Assembly: GCF_021343995.1 (NCBI RefSeq)
Contig: NZ_JAJTTE010000056.1
Location: 1 to 42,944 of the forward strand
Direction of reading: 5' to 3'
Origin: Pseudonocardia terrae
GTDB taxonomy: Bacteria > Actinomycetota > Actinomycetes > Mycobacteriales > Pseudonocardiaceae
DNA: 42,944 nt
In this document: piece after piece, positions 7,802 to 15,833 of the stretch
Position numbering within the stretch: position 1 is the stretch's first letter
Layout of the letters: each line of letters begins with the position of its first letter
Notes under the pieces: generated by a model
What the model saw: only the letters and a program-made list of their open reading frames with translations
What the model was told of the DNA's origin: nothing
The model's database searches: none
Position numbers and translations under genes: made by a program

Positions 7802-8089
7802 ATGAGCATCACGATCGACCGGCCGAGCACCACCACCGACCGCACCGCCGGCTGCCGCATCCTCCGCCGCCACACGATCGTCACCACGCACGGCATGGAC
7901 GGCGTCCTGCTGGTCGCCGCCGAGCTGCGCGCCTGTGGCGGTCTCGTCAAGGAGATGGCGGTCGACGTCCGTGAGGGCGTCGGCTGCAGCGAGCTCACCT
8001 GCTCGGTCAGCATGACCGCGGAGGAGGCCGCCGAGTTCGTGACCCGCCTCCGCGCCCTGCCGAGCGTCGAGTCCGTCGACCCCTACTAG
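7802..8089 (+). CDS. Small orphan ACT-domain-like protein
   Basis: A 95-residue protein. After a 25-residue tail, HTIVTTHGMDGVLLVAAEL, then GGLVKEMAVDV, CSELTCSVSM and a final helix ending ALPSVESVDPY give the beta-alpha-beta-beta-alpha-beta order of an ACT domain, close in size to the small regulatory subunit IlvM of acetolactate synthase. ACT domains commonly bind amino acids. No large ilvB-type subunit is adjacent. The upstream leader peptide rich in Ile, Leu and Val supports a role in branched-chain amino-acid control. A ribosome site CGGAG lies 7 bases before the ATG. It converges on the reductase gene at 8158. The assignment rests on fold pattern and context only. Confidence 0.75.
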   Translation: MSITIDRPSTTTDRTAGCRILRRHTIVTTHGMDGVLLVAAELRACGGLVKEMAVDVREGVGCSELTCSVSMTAEEAAEFVTRLRALPSVESVDPY

Positions 8090-8098
8090 AGATCGCGG

Positions 8099-8151
8099 TA
8101 TGGAACCAGAATGCGAATTCGAGCCTCGATTTCGAGCATCATGGTTCCATA
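8099..8151. terminator. Bidirectional hairpin made of an inverted pair of the TATGGTTCCATA palindrome
   Basis: TATGGAACCA (8099-8108) and TGGTTCCATA (8142-8151) form a perfect 10-bp stem, extended by ATGC (8111-8114) with GCAT (8136-8139) after a 2x2 bulge. It fills the gap between two convergent genes. The same sequence family occurs at 17255-17357. Confidence 0.75.
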
Positions 8152-8157
8152 ACGCGG

Positions 8158-9537
8158 TCAGACGCGGGTCCGGCTACGGGCCGCGGCGAGCATCTCGCCC
8201 AGCTCGGCGACCTTGACCCGCTCGGCCCCGCCGCGGGCCTCCCCCAGGCGCAGCTCCTCGGCGTCGAGCCGTTCCCAGTCGGTCCAGGTGACCGGCTCGA
8301 TGCCGTAGGCCTCCAGCCGTTCGACGACGGACGCCGGGTCCGGGTACTCGGGGTCCGGGAGGGTGTGGAGGTCGTCGAGCAGCGACGCGACGGTCTCCAC
8401 GGCGTCGCCCTTGTTCGTGCCGATCACGCCGGTGGGGCCGCGTTTGATCCAACCGGTCACGTAGGCCCCGGGCACCGGGCGGTCGCCGTCGACGACGCGT
8501 CCGGCCTCGTTGGGCACGATCCCGTTCCGCTCGTCGTAGGGCAGCCCCGGGATCGGCTCGCCCGAGTACCCGATCGCCCGGACGACCAGCCCGGCCTCGA
8601 AGGTCTCCTCCTGGCCGGTCCCGACGACCTTCCCGTCGCGCACCTCGTTGCGCTCGACGACCATGCCGGCCACCCGGCCGCCCTCCTCCAGCAGCCGTAC
8701 GGGCGTGCGCAGGAAGTGCAGGTGGATGCGGCGGGCGGCGTCGCCGGGCTCGTGGCCCGCCCACTCGGTGAGCATCGTGAGGTTCTGCTTCTGTCGGCGC
8801 TCCATCGTGTCGAGCACGGCCTCGGGGGTGCCCCGGGACAGCGCGCCGTCGTCGTGCACCAGTACCTGTACGCCCTCGAGCTCGCCGATCTGCCGCAGCT
8901 CCGCCGGGGTGAACTTGACGTGCTCCGGGCCGCGCCGGATCACCACGTGGACGTCGGCGACCGCGCTCCCGCGCAGGGTCTCCAGCACCCGGTCAGGGAC
9001 GTCCGTCCCCGCCATCTCGGCGTGCCCGCGGGCGAGCACGCGGGCGACGTCGAGGGCGACGTTGCCGGCCCCGACCACGACCACGCCGGGGTGGTCGAGC
9101 AGCGGGTCCAGGTCGACGAAGTCCGGGTGCCCGCAGTACCAGCTCACGAACGCGCCGGAGCCGTGGCTGCCGTCGAGCTCCTCGCCGGGGATGCCCAGGG
9201 CGCGGTCCACCGAGCTGCCCGAGGCGTGCACGATCGCGTGGTAGTGCTCGCGGAGCACCTCGAGCGGGATCCCGCCCTCCCCGACGCGGACGTTGCCCAG
9301 GAACCGGACGCGGGAGCCGTCGGCGAAGGGCTTCTGCAGCACCCGGATCACCGACTTCATCTTCACGTGGTCCGGGGCGACGCCGTAGCGGACCAGCCCG
9401 TACGGGGCGGGCAGCCGGTCGAGCACGTCGACGTCGACGGGGACCTCGGAGGCCAGCAGGGCGGCCGCGGCGTACAGGCCGGACGGGCCGGCCCCGACCA
9501 CCGCCACTCTCGGTTGCGCGGGCATCTCGGGCGTCAC
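8158..9537 (-). CDS. NADPH-ferredoxin reductase, adrenodoxin-reductase family (FprA-like)
   Basis: A 459-residue flavoprotein that moves electrons between NADPH and ferredoxin, for example for cytochromes P450. The FAD Rossmann motif is GAGPSG (residues 15-20), followed by APYGLVRYGVAPDHVKMKSV, a family signature. The NADP-binding fold has VVVGAGNVALDVARVLA near 150-170. Near the C terminus, GWIKRGPTGVIGTNKGDA is the conserved adrenodoxin-reductase motif. The length matches Mycobacterium FprA (456). The start is GTG at 9537 or the ATG four codons on; GAGGAG sits close to the GTG. No ferredoxin gene is adjacent. A GTGA-N6-TCAC site lies about 130 bp upstream. Confidence 0.92.
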   Translation of the reverse strand: MTPEMPAQPRVAVVGAGPSGLYAAAALLASEVPVDVDVLDRLPAPYGLVRYGVAPDHVKMKSVIRVLQKPFADGSRVRFLGNVRVGEGGIPLEVLREHYHAIVHASGSSVDRALGIPGEELDGSHGSGAFVSWYCGHPDFVDLDPLLDHPGVVVVGAGNVALDVARVLARGHAEMAGTDVPDRVLETLRGSAVADVHVVIRRGPEHVKFTPAELRQIGELEGVQVLVHDDGALSRGTPEAVLDTMERRQKQNLTMLTEWAGHEPGDAARRIHLHFLRTPVRLLEEGGRVAGMVVERNEVRDGKVVGTGQEETFEAGLVVRAIGYSGEPIPGLPYDERNGIVPNEAGRVVDGDRPVPGAYVTGWIKRGPTGVIGTNKGDAVETVASLLDDLHTLPDPEYPDPASVVERLEAYGIEPVTWTDWERLDAEELRLGEARGGAERVKVAELGEMLAAARSRTRV

Positions 9538-9668
9538 TGCTCCTCGCGCGCCGCCGGTCGACGGGTCGTCGGCGGTCGGCGGCGGCCGACCCCGCCGGCG
9601 TCCGGGGCGCAGGTGGTGGGAATGCGCGTCTGTCCGGCTCAGTATCGCCCGCCCGGGAGGCCCCGCGA

Positions 9669-9682
9669 GTGAGATCCGTCAC
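9669..9682. promoter_or_regulatory. CRP/GlxR-type palindrome upstream of the ferredoxin reductase
   Basis: GTGAGATCCGTCAC has the GTGA-N6-TCAC form of CRP/FNR-family sites. It lies 132 bp before the reductase start and beyond the end of the GlxA-type gene. A close relative occurs at 22834-22847. Confidence 0.45.
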
Positions 9683-9711
9683 GCGCGGCCGGCCCGGTCG
9701 GTGGGCGCCGG

Positions 9712-10674
9712 TCAGCCCGCGAGCTCCTCGCTGCTGCGGAAGGCCCGCCGGTAGTCGGCGGGCGCGACCCCGACGACCTTGCGGAAGTGGTGCCGCAACA
9801 GGGTGGCGCTGCCGAACCCGCAGCGGGCGGCCACGGCGTCGACCGAGAGGTCGGTGTCCTCGAGCAGGCGGCGGGCGTGCAGCACCCGCTGTCGGGTGAG
9901 CCAGCGCAGCGGCGTCGTTCCCGTCTCGTTCACGAAGCGCCGCGCGAAGGTCCGCTCGGACATCGTGGCGCGCCGGGCCAGGTCCGCGACCGTGTGCTCG
10001 ACGTCCAGATGCGTCAGCATCCAGTCCAGCAGGGGCCCGAGCGAGTCCGCAGAGCACTCCGGCACGGGACGCTCGATGAACTGGCGCTGCCCGCCCTCAC
10101 GCTGCGGCGGTACGACCATGCGGCGGGCGATCCCGTTGACGACCGCGCTGCCGAGCTCACGGCGGACCAGGTGCAGGCAGGCGTCGATCCCCGCGGCGGT
10201 ACCGGCGCTGGTGATGAGGTTGCCGTCGTCGACGAAGAGGACGTCCGGGTCCACCTCCACCAAGGGGTAGCGCTCGCGCAGCTCGTCGACGCTGTGCCAG
10301 TGGGCGGTGACCTTGCGCCCGTCCAGCAGCCCGGCCGCGGCCAGGACGAACACGCCCGAGCAGACGCTGAGCAGCATCGCGCCGGCGGCCTCGGCGTCGC
10401 GCAGGGCCTGCAGCGCCTCCTCCGGGAACTCCCGCAGCCGCGTGGCGGGGACGGCGACCAGGTCGGCGCCGCGCAGGCCCTCGAGGCCGTACTGCGGCAC
10501 GACCTGCACGCCCCCGGTGGTGCTGACCGGCTTCCCGGCCTCGAGGCCGCACACGCGGTACTCGAGGACCGGAAGGCCGTCGTCGGAGCGGTCCAGGCCG
10601 AACACCTCGCACAGCACGCCGAACTCGAACACGGCGAGCTCGGGCATGACGAGCACGGCGACGCTGCGCAGCAT
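9712..10674 (-). CDS. GlxA-type transcription regulator (DJ-1/PfpI plus AraC domains)
   Basis: A 320-residue protein with two parts. Residues about 3-165 are a DJ-1/PfpI (class I amidotransferase-like) domain with a Cys at the elbow, MLLSVCSGVFVLAAAGLL, and the family TAHWHS motif. Residues about 225-315 are an AraC/XylS double helix-turn-helix: VADLARRATMSERTFARRF and VAARCGFGSATLLRHHFRK. This pairing is the GlxA/FtrA family; ligands are usually small metabolites, unknown here. The open frame continues upstream to 11931 but only as Arg-rich shadow sequence, so the ATG at 10674 (MLRSVAVLVMPELAVFEFG) is chosen. It is divergent from a small membrane protein gene, with an inverted repeat between them that may be its operator. 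Confidence 0.9.
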   Translation of the reverse strand: MLRSVAVLVMPELAVFEFGVLCEVFGLDRSDDGLPVLEYRVCGLEAGKPVSTTGGVQVVPQYGLEGLRGADLVAVPATRLREFPEEALQALRDAEAAGAMLLSVCSGVFVLAAAGLLDGRKVTAHWHSVDELRERYPLVEVDPDVLFVDDGNLITSAGTAAGIDACLHLVRRELGSAVVNGIARRMVVPPQREGGQRQFIERPVPECSADSLGPLLDWMLTHLDVEHTVADLARRATMSERTFARRFVNETGTTPLRWLTRQRVLHARRLLEDTDLSVDAVAARCGFGSATLLRHHFRKVVGVAPADYRRAFRSSEELAG

Positions 10675-10716
10675 GAGCGCCAGCGTACTGGCGGCATCTT
10701 TGCGCAGGGTGTCTTC

Positions 10717-10734
10717 CCTGCCACTTCTGGCAGG
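10717..10734. promoter_or_regulatory. Inverted repeat, likely operator of the GlxA-type regulator
   Basis: CCTGCCA-CTTC-TGGCAGG is a perfect 7-bp inverted repeat with a 4-base centre. It extends to CTTC...GAAG on both sides with one extra C. A half copy, TTCTGCCA, follows at 10754-10761 over the start of the small gene. It is centred about 51 bp before the regulator start and 35 bp before the small gene. Confidence 0.6.
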
Positions 10735-10760
10735 AAGTGATGCAGAGCAAACTTTCTGCC

Positions 10761-10982
10761 ATGACCGCCACGATCCTCGTCCTCGCCGCCCTCGTCGTCC
10801 TCGGCTGGAGCCTGGCCCGCGCCCACCGCGACGGGCGGCGCCGCTTCCGGCTCGTCCAGTTCCGCCCCGCAGCGCCGTTCGCGGGCGTGCTGCCGGCCGA
10901 CCGCGACCGGGAACGCCTCGTCGCCGACCTGCGGGCGCTGCCCGACTCCCCGGCCGACATCGAGACCCGGCTGCGCATCTAG
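10761..10982 (+). CDS. Small single-pass membrane protein of unknown function
   Basis: A 73-residue protein from the ATG at 10761, beginning MTATILVLAALVVLGWSLARAH, one N-terminal membrane helix followed by a basic stretch (RRRFRLVQFRP) and a polar tail ending DSPADIETRLRI. A GTG at 10737 would add eight residues (MMQSKLSA) but would place the operator-like repeat at its start. It is divergent from the GlxA-type regulator across 86 bp, and may be its target. No family recognised. Confidence 0.65.
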   Translation: MTATILVLAALVVLGWSLARAHRDGRRRFRLVQFRPAAPFAGVLPADRDRERLVADLRALPDSPADIETRLRI

Positions 10983-10999
10983 GCACACCCGACCGACGG

Positions 11000-11021
11000 C
11001 GCCGGCCCGGACGGGCCGGCG
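11000..11021. terminator. Bidirectional hairpin terminator
   Basis: CGCCGGCCC (11000-11008) and GGGCCGGCG (11013-11021) form a perfect 9-bp stem with a GGAC loop, in the 48-bp gap between convergent genes ending at 10982 and 11031. Confidence 0.8.
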
Positions 11022-11030
11022 TCGCCCCTG

Positions 11031-12071
11031 TCAGGCCAGATGGAACTCCGTGAGCCGCTCCGCTTCCTCCGCCACCTCCCGCGCCACCGCGGCGGGCAGC
11101 TCCGCGAACGGGGCCGGCACCACCCGGCCCCCGGTGAACCGCCAGGTTCCGGCCACCCGGCCGTCGACCAGGAAGGTCGGCGTGGACTGCGGCATCCGCG
11201 GGGCGAACACCTTCTCCCGGTGCTCCGGTGGCAGGATGCCCGCTCGGGTCGCGTGCCCGAGCAACAGCACCGCGTCCCAGTTCGACAGGAACCGCACCGG
11301 TGCCGGGGTGTCCGCGGCCGGGAGCGGCCACCGCGGGAGATCGACGAGCTCGCCGCCCGCCGGATCGCGGAACCGCCGGGTGTCCAGCCGCGCGAGCACC
11401 GCCCGGACCTCGGTGACCGTCCAGCCCGCGTACCGCGCGACGTCCTGCGCGGAGGCCGGGCCGAACCCGCGCAGGTAGCGCTCGACCAGCAGCTCCTCGG
11501 CACGGGCCCGGTCGGCCCCGCTCGCGGGCACCCAGTCCTCGGCCAGACCGTACACGTGCGCGCGGGGCGACTCCCAGGTCCCGGCGGGCGGCACCCGGAC
11601 CAGGTCGAGCCACAGCTGCACGCCCTGGAAGGCGATCTTCGGGAACCCGTCCTCCGCGAGCCGTGCGACGATCTCGGCCTGCTTGCGCGGCCCGCCCGCG
11701 AGGTACCCGCGGACGGCGGCGGCCACGGCGGGCATGTCCAGCCCCGCGGCCTGCTTCTGCACGCGCAGCCACCACCGGCGCCGGGGCTCGCGCACCGCCT
11801 CCGTGAGCGGGGCCAGGTCGGCCGCCGAGACCATGTGGATGGTGCAGCGCATGACCCAGGCCTGGACGATCCGGCGCCGGCTCAGCGCCGCCGTGAGGTC
11901 CTCGGGGCGGAAGTCCCGCAGCCGCGACCACAGCCCCACGTAGCCCGACGGCGCGTACTGCGTCTGCAGTCCGCCCACCCGCTCCACGGCGCGGACCGGC
12001 GCGGTCCGCGCCCGCTCCAGCAGGAGCTGCCGCGCCAGCAGCGCCCGGTTCAGCTCACCCCACGACAGCAC
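11031..12071 (-). CDS. AlkZ-like winged-helix DNA glycosylase family protein
   Basis: A 346-residue protein of the HTH_42 (winged-helix DNA-binding, DUF1006) family, whose studied members AlkZ and YcaQ excise crosslinked or alkylated bases. The catalytic QxQ motif is present as GLQTQYAPSGYVGLWSRL early in the protein. Typical features are the start LSWGELNRALLARQLLLERA, IVQAWVMRCTIHMVSAADL, and the late FLSNWDAVLLLGHATR. The start used is GTG at 12071, 3 bases after GGGGGAG; GTG at 12092 would add seven residues. No alkylation-response gene is adjacent. Repair of a natural-product lesion is known for S. atroolivaceus AlkZ; for this gene the substrate is unknown. Confidence 0.85.
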   Translation of the reverse strand: MLSWGELNRALLARQLLLERARTAPVRAVERVGGLQTQYAPSGYVGLWSRLRDFRPEDLTAALSRRRIVQAWVMRCTIHMVSAADLAPLTEAVREPRRRWWLRVQKQAAGLDMPAVAAAVRGYLAGGPRKQAEIVARLAEDGFPKIAFQGVQLWLDLVRVPPAGTWESPRAHVYGLAEDWVPASGADRARAEELLVERYLRGFGPASAQDVARYAGWTVTEVRAVLARLDTRRFRDPAGGELVDLPRWPLPAADTPAPVRFLSNWDAVLLLGHATRAGILPPEHREKVFAPRMPQSTPTFLVDGRVAGTWRFTGGRVVPAPFAELPAAVAREVAEEAERLTEFHLA

Positions 12072-12123
12072 GCGCTCCCCCACGACGCGCACTGTGCCAG
12101 GAGACCCCGACAGAAGCGGCCGG

Positions 12124-13086
12124 TCAGCGCGGGGCGGCGGCCAGCCCGGCGGTGGGGACGGGCAGGCCGAAGCGCTCCCGCAAGGTCCGCAGCGGCGTCC
12201 GGTGGGCCCGCAGCAGCGGGACGACGTCGTCGGCCACCTTCTCCAGGCCGCGCGGCCTGGCGGGGAGGAACACCACGCCGTCGGCCCCGGCCGCGGCGAG
12301 CTCGCGGGTGAGCGACGCGAGCCCCGCCGATCCGGAGTGGTGCAGCCCCTCGCCCGCCCCGACGCCCACGTCGACCAGGACGCGCAGCGTCGCCGGGTCG
12401 CGCCCGGCCTCGGCGGCCGCGCCCTCGAGGTCGAGCCGGCGCATGGCCGCCTCGCGGACCGAGCCGGCCGCGATCCGCACGACGTCGGCGGACCGCGCCG
12501 CGACCGGCAGCGCCTCGGGAGCATCGGCGCGGATCACGACGACGGGCTCGCCCTGCGGCGACCGCGGCACCGGGATCCGGCCGCGGACCTCCACGAACTC
12601 GCCGCTGAACCCGTCGCTGATCCCGGCGCTGACGTCCGATCCGGTGCCGCCTCCCGTCCGCAGCCGGTGCGCCACCTCGACGACCTCCGCGGCCTCGGCC
12701 CACAGCTCGCCGGACGGGGTCGGCGCGAACGGGTCCCGTACCGTGACCTCCCACCCGGCCCGGCCGAGCGAAGCGGCGTCGAGCGCGGCCACGGCGTCGT
12801 GCAGGGCGACGGGATCGGCGCCGGTCACCGGCACCTGCGGCACCAGCCCGGTGCCGGGCACGCCCGGGGCCACGCGGGTGGCGCTCGCGAGGGCGTCGAG
12901 CCGGGGCTGCACGGGCGCGGCGCCGGCCGCGCCGACAGCGGGGTCGATAGCGGGGTCGACGGCGGGATCGACCAGGAACAGCACGTCGACGCCGCGGGCC
13001 GTGAGGGTCATCCGTTCCAGGTACCGGCCCGGATCGGTGCCCTCCCCGCACGGCTGCACGCCCAGCACGATCGGTCGCTCGGCCAC
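12124..13086 (-). CDS. Luciferase-like (LLM-class) flavin-dependent oxidoreductase, divergent
   Basis: A 320-residue protein beginning MAERPIVLGVQPCGEG from GTG at 13086 with GAGGGGG upstream. The pattern of short beta strands and long helices, VVIRADAPEALPVAARSADVVRI, RDPATLRVLVDVGVG, GLASLTRELAAAGADGVVFLP, and the C-terminal ERFGLP, fits the FMN/F420-dependent bacterial luciferase-like barrel. The N-terminal half is more diverged, with an imperfect 12-bp repeat encoding DPAVDPAIDPAV (about 12937-12972). Substrate unknown. It is 37 bp after the AlkZ-like gene's start region with the same direction, so the two could be co-transcribed. Confidence 0.75.
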   Translation of the reverse strand: MAERPIVLGVQPCGEGTDPGRYLERMTLTARGVDVLFLVDPAVDPAIDPAVGAAGAAPVQPRLDALASATRVAPGVPGTGLVPQVPVTGADPVALHDAVAALDAASLGRAGWEVTVRDPFAPTPSGELWAEAAEVVEVAHRLRTGGGTGSDVSAGISDGFSGEFVEVRGRIPVPRSPQGEPVVVIRADAPEALPVAARSADVVRIAAGSVREAAMRRLDLEGAAAEAGRDPATLRVLVDVGVGAGEGLHHSGSAGLASLTRELAAAGADGVVFLPARPRGLEKVADDVVPLLRAHRTPLRTLRERFGLPVPTAGLAAAPR

Positions 13087-13153
13087 GGGTCCCCCTCGGT
13101 CGCGTCTCGGACGCACCATCGCAGCACGGGCACGCGCCGGGCGCCCGCCGGGG

Positions 13154-13942
13154 TCACCCCCGCAGCCCCTTCAGGTCCGCCTCGACGGCCGCGGCGCAGG
13201 CGCGCAGGTGCGGCAGGGCCTCGTCGCGCAGCCAGGCGGTGCTGTTGCGCAGCGCGTGGGTGCTGACGTTGGCGGCCGCGACCACGGTGCCCGCGGCGTC
13301 CCGGATGGGGACCGCGACCGACCGCAGCCCGTCCTCCAGCTCCTGGTCGACCAGGCAGTAGCCGGCAGCCCGGACGTCGCCGAGGACGTCGCGCAGGGTG
13401 TCCTGGTCGGCCACGGTGCGGTCGGTCAGCGGCTCCAGGGCGCCCAGGCGCGCGTCGAGCTCGGCCGGGGGCAGGGCGGCCAGCAGCACCCGCCCCATCG
13501 AGGTGGCGTAGGCCGGGAACCGGGTGCCGACGGTGATCGACACGGCCATGATCCGCGCGGTGGCGACCCGCGCGACGTACACGACGTCGCCGCCGTCGAG
13601 CACGGAGATCGAGGCCGACTCGTGCACGGTCTCGACCAGCTCCTCGAGGTGGGGCGCGGCGAGCTCGGGCAGCGACAGCGCCGAGAGGTAGGAGTAGCCG
13701 AGCTCCAGCACGCGCGGGGTGAGGGCGAAGAGCCGACCGTCCGTGCGGACGTAGCCGAGCTCGACGAGCGTGAGCAGGAAGCGGCGGGCCGCGGCGCGGG
13801 TCAGGCCGGTGGCGCGGGCGACGTCGGACAGCGTCTGTGCCGGGTGCGCCCCGTTGAACGCCTTGATCACCGACAGCCCGCGGGCGAGCGACTGGACGTG
13901 CTCCGGGCGGACCGCGTGGTTCTCCGGGTCGGCCGCGCTCAC
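13154..13942 (-). CDS. pcaR: IclR-family regulator, PcaR/PobR type
   Basis: A 262-residue regulator: N-terminal winged helix-turn-helix (TLSDVARATGLTRAAARRFLLTLVELGYVRTDGR, about 35-75) and a C-terminal IclR effector domain (about 85-255) with RFPAYATSMGRVLLAAL and GYCLVDQELEDGLRSVAVP. The leading EHVQSLARGLSVIKAF is typical of the Pca/PobR branch, which senses protocatechuate or ketoadipate. The GTG start at 13942 overlaps the pcaB stop by four bases (GTGA), so the two are coupled. Two palindromes of the kind bound by this family lie before scoA (15834-15867). Symbol given by family and context. Confidence 0.85.
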   Translation of the reverse strand: MSAADPENHAVRPEHVQSLARGLSVIKAFNGAHPAQTLSDVARATGLTRAAARRFLLTLVELGYVRTDGRLFALTPRVLELGYSYLSALSLPELAAPHLEELVETVHESASISVLDGGDVVYVARVATARIMAVSITVGTRFPAYATSMGRVLLAALPPAELDARLGALEPLTDRTVADQDTLRDVLGDVRAAGYCLVDQELEDGLRSVAVPIRDAAGTVVAAANVSTHALRNSTAWLRDEALPHLRACAAAVEADLKGLRG

Positions 13943-15078
13943 CGGGCCCCCAGGATCCGGTCGACCAGCTCCGCGGCGTGCCCGGTGTCCGGCTCGCCGT
14001 CGGTCGTCAGGGCGAGGTTGCGGCGCATGGCCTCCGGGTGCACCTGCAGACCCTCCAGGCTGGTGCGCAACCGGGCCGCGGCGCCGCCGGACACCGCGAG
14101 CAGGTCGGTCAGCGTGCCCCACTCCGCGTGCCAGGCGCCGGCCGCGCGCTGGTGCTCGTGGTCCATCGCGGCGAGCAGCGTCGCCACCAGGCCGGGCGCC
14201 CGGCGCGCCGACGCCCGCGCGGTGATCGCGGCGATGGGGTTGCGCTTGTGCGGCATGGACGACGAGTCGCCCGGCGCTGCCTCCGAGACCTCGCCGATCT
14301 CGGTCTGCGACAGCAACACCACGTCCGTCGCGGGCTTCGCGCACGCCCCGGCCGCCACCCCCAGCGCCCCGGCCAGGGCGCCGATCCGGGTGCGCTCGGT
14401 GTGCCACGGGACGCCCTGCGGGGCGAGGCCGAGCAGGTCGGCGACGGCGTCGGAGACGGCGGGCCCGTGCGGGTGCGAGGCGGCCAGCGTCCCGGCCGCG
14501 CCGCCGAACTGGACCGGCAGGGCGTCGACCCGGGCCGCCCGCGCGCGGGCGGCGGCGGCGAGCCCGGCGGCCCCCCCCGCGGCGCCCCGCCCGAAGGTCG
14601 TCGGCAGGGCCTGCTGGCCGAGGGTGCGGGCGATCGTCGGGGTGTCGCGGTGCGCGGCGGCGAGCCCGGCCGCGGCGACGGCGGCGGCGCGCAGGTCGGC
14701 GAGCAGGGTCGGCGCGGCGCGGCGGACGAGCAGCACCAGCGCGGTGTCCATGACGTCCTGGCTGGTCGCTCCCGGGTGCACGGCGCTGCTCGCCCCGCCC
14801 GCCGCCTTCCGCAGCAGGCGGACCAGCGGGATGACCGGGTTCCCGCCCTCGACGGCAGCGGCAGCCAGCCCGGCCGGTACGTCCGGGTCCGCGACGAGCC
14901 GGTCCGCCGCGGCGGCGACCTCCTCCGCGTCGTCGGGCCGGACGAGGGCGTACCGTGCGGCGGCGCGGGAGAGGGCGACCTCGACGTCGAGCAGCGCGCG
15001 GACCCACGCGGTGTCGTCGAGGTGCGCGGCGACGGCGTCGGTGCCGGAGAGCGGCGCGAGCAACCCCGTGTTCGTCAT
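13939..15078 (-). CDS. pcaB: 3-carboxy-cis,cis-muconate cycloisomerase
   Basis: Cyclises 3-carboxymuconate in the protocatechuate branch of the beta-ketoadipate pathway. The 379-residue protein belongs to the fumarase/aspartase superfamily: signature GSSSMPHKRNPIAAI, HPGATSQDVMDTAL, and PLSGTDAVAAHLDDTAWV at the start. It ends at about the position where the helical core ends, shorter than many PcaB proteins (about 450), so the C-terminal domain is reduced. The ATG at 15078 is 7 bases after TACGGT with a CTGACC 17 bp further, giving a leaderless promoter. pcaR follows with a GTGA overlap. pcaHG, pcaC and pcaD are not in the window. Confidence 0.9.
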   Translation of the reverse strand: MTNTGLLAPLSGTDAVAAHLDDTAWVRALLDVEVALSRAAARYALVRPDDAEEVAAAADRLVADPDVPAGLAAAAVEGGNPVIPLVRLLRKAAGGASSAVHPGATSQDVMDTALVLLVRRAAPTLLADLRAAAVAAAGLAAAHRDTPTIARTLGQQALPTTFGRGAAGGAAGLAAAARARAARVDALPVQFGGAAGTLAASHPHGPAVSDAVADLLGLAPQGVPWHTERTRIGALAGALGVAAGACAKPATDVVLLSQTEIGEVSEAAPGDSSSMPHKRNPIAAITARASARRAPGLVATLLAAMDHEHQRAAGAWHAEWGTLTDLLAVSGGAAARLRTSLEGLQVHPEAMRRNLALTTDGEPDTGHAAELVDRILGAR

Positions 15079-15085
15079 GCGCACG

Positions 15086-15127
15086 ACCGTACGGCATGCG
15101 TCCCGCGTGGTCAGGAACAATGGACCC
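15086..15127. promoter_or_regulatory. Divergent leaderless promoters of pcaB and the HAD gene
   Basis: On the minus strand, CTGACC (15114-15109), a 17-bp spacer and TACGGT (15091-15086) end 7 bases before the pcaB ATG. On the plus strand, AACAAT (15116-15121) ends 6 bases before the GTG of the phosphatase. The elements overlap within 42 bp. Confidence 0.5.
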
Positions 15128-15778
15128 GTGACGCACCCCCGCTACCGCACCGTGCTCCTCGACCTCGACGGCACCCTCGTCGACTCCGCCCCCGGCATCC
15201 TCGGGTCCCTGCGCACCGCCTTCGACCAGGTCGGCGTGCCCTACGACGACGCCGTCATCGGCCGCCGCCTGCTCGGCCCACCGCTCTACGAGTCGCTGCC
15301 GCCGCTGGTCGGTGCCGAGAACACCGAGAAGATCCTCGCGCTCTACCGGCAGCTCTACCGCGAGAGCGGCCTGCTCAAGTCCACCCCGTACCCGGGCATC
15401 GAGGACCTGCTTCGCGCCCTCGCCGGTGCCGGGGTGCGGCTCGGGCTCGCGACGAGCAAGTCCGAGCCCGCCGCCCGCGAGATCGTCGCCAACCAGGGCT
15501 GGACCGAGCTGTTCACGGCGATCACCGGCGACACCGTCGACGCGCAGCGGCCCAGCAAGGCAGCCGTGGTGGAGGAGGCGCTGCGCCGGCTCGACTCCCC
15601 CGCCCCCGACGAGACGATCATGGTCGGGGACCGGCTGCACGACGTCGTCGGTTCCGGCCGGCACGGCATCTCCTGCCTCGGTGCGGGCTGGGGCTACGGC
15701 GAGGCGGGCGAGCTCGACACCGCCGGCGCGATCGCGGTCTACGACACCGCCGCCGACCTGCGGGCCGCACTCCTCTGA
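15128..15778 (+). CDS. HAD-family phosphatase, phosphoglycolate-phosphatase-like
   Basis: A 216-residue haloacid-dehalogenase hydrolase. Motif I is LLDLDGTLVD (nucleophile Asp12, Asp14), motif II is the Ser/Thr in GLATSK, motif III the Lys in PSKAAVVEEAL, and motif IV MVGDRLHDVVG. The helical cap after motif I is of the C1 type seen in Gph and PpaX. Substrate unknown; the family removes phosphate from phosphoglycolate, pyrophosphate or nucleotides. The start is GTG at 15128, without a Shine-Dalgarno but with a -10-like element 6 bases upstream. It is divergent from pcaB and separated from scoA by a strong palindromic terminator, so it is probably monocistronic. Confidence 0.85.
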   Translation: MTHPRYRTVLLDLDGTLVDSAPGILGSLRTAFDQVGVPYDDAVIGRRLLGPPLYESLPPLVGAENTEKILALYRQLYRESGLLKSTPYPGIEDLLRALAGAGVRLGLATSKSEPAAREIVANQGWTELFTAITGDTVDAQRPSKAAVVEEALRRLDSPAPDETIMVGDRLHDVVGSGRHGISCLGAGWGYGEAGELDTAGAIAVYDTAADLRAALL

Positions 15779-15788
15779 CGCCAGGATG

Positions 15789-15816
15789 GGTGAGGGTCGC
15801 CGCGGCGACCCTCACC
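15789..15816. terminator. Perfect 28-bp palindrome, terminator between the HAD gene and scoA
   Basis: GGTGAGGGTCGCC (15789-15801) is repeated exactly as its reverse complement up to 15816, with no mismatch over 28 bases. It lies 10 bases after the HAD stop. Confidence 0.85.
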
Positions 15817-15833
15817 ACACCGTGCCCGTCGAT

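Noticed and set aside
12152..15120. Plus-strand frame leading into the HAD gene, giving an apparent 1208-residue protein
   Set aside because: Only the last 216 codons (from 15128) look like a protein; the rest is antisense to the LLM, IclR and pcaB genes.
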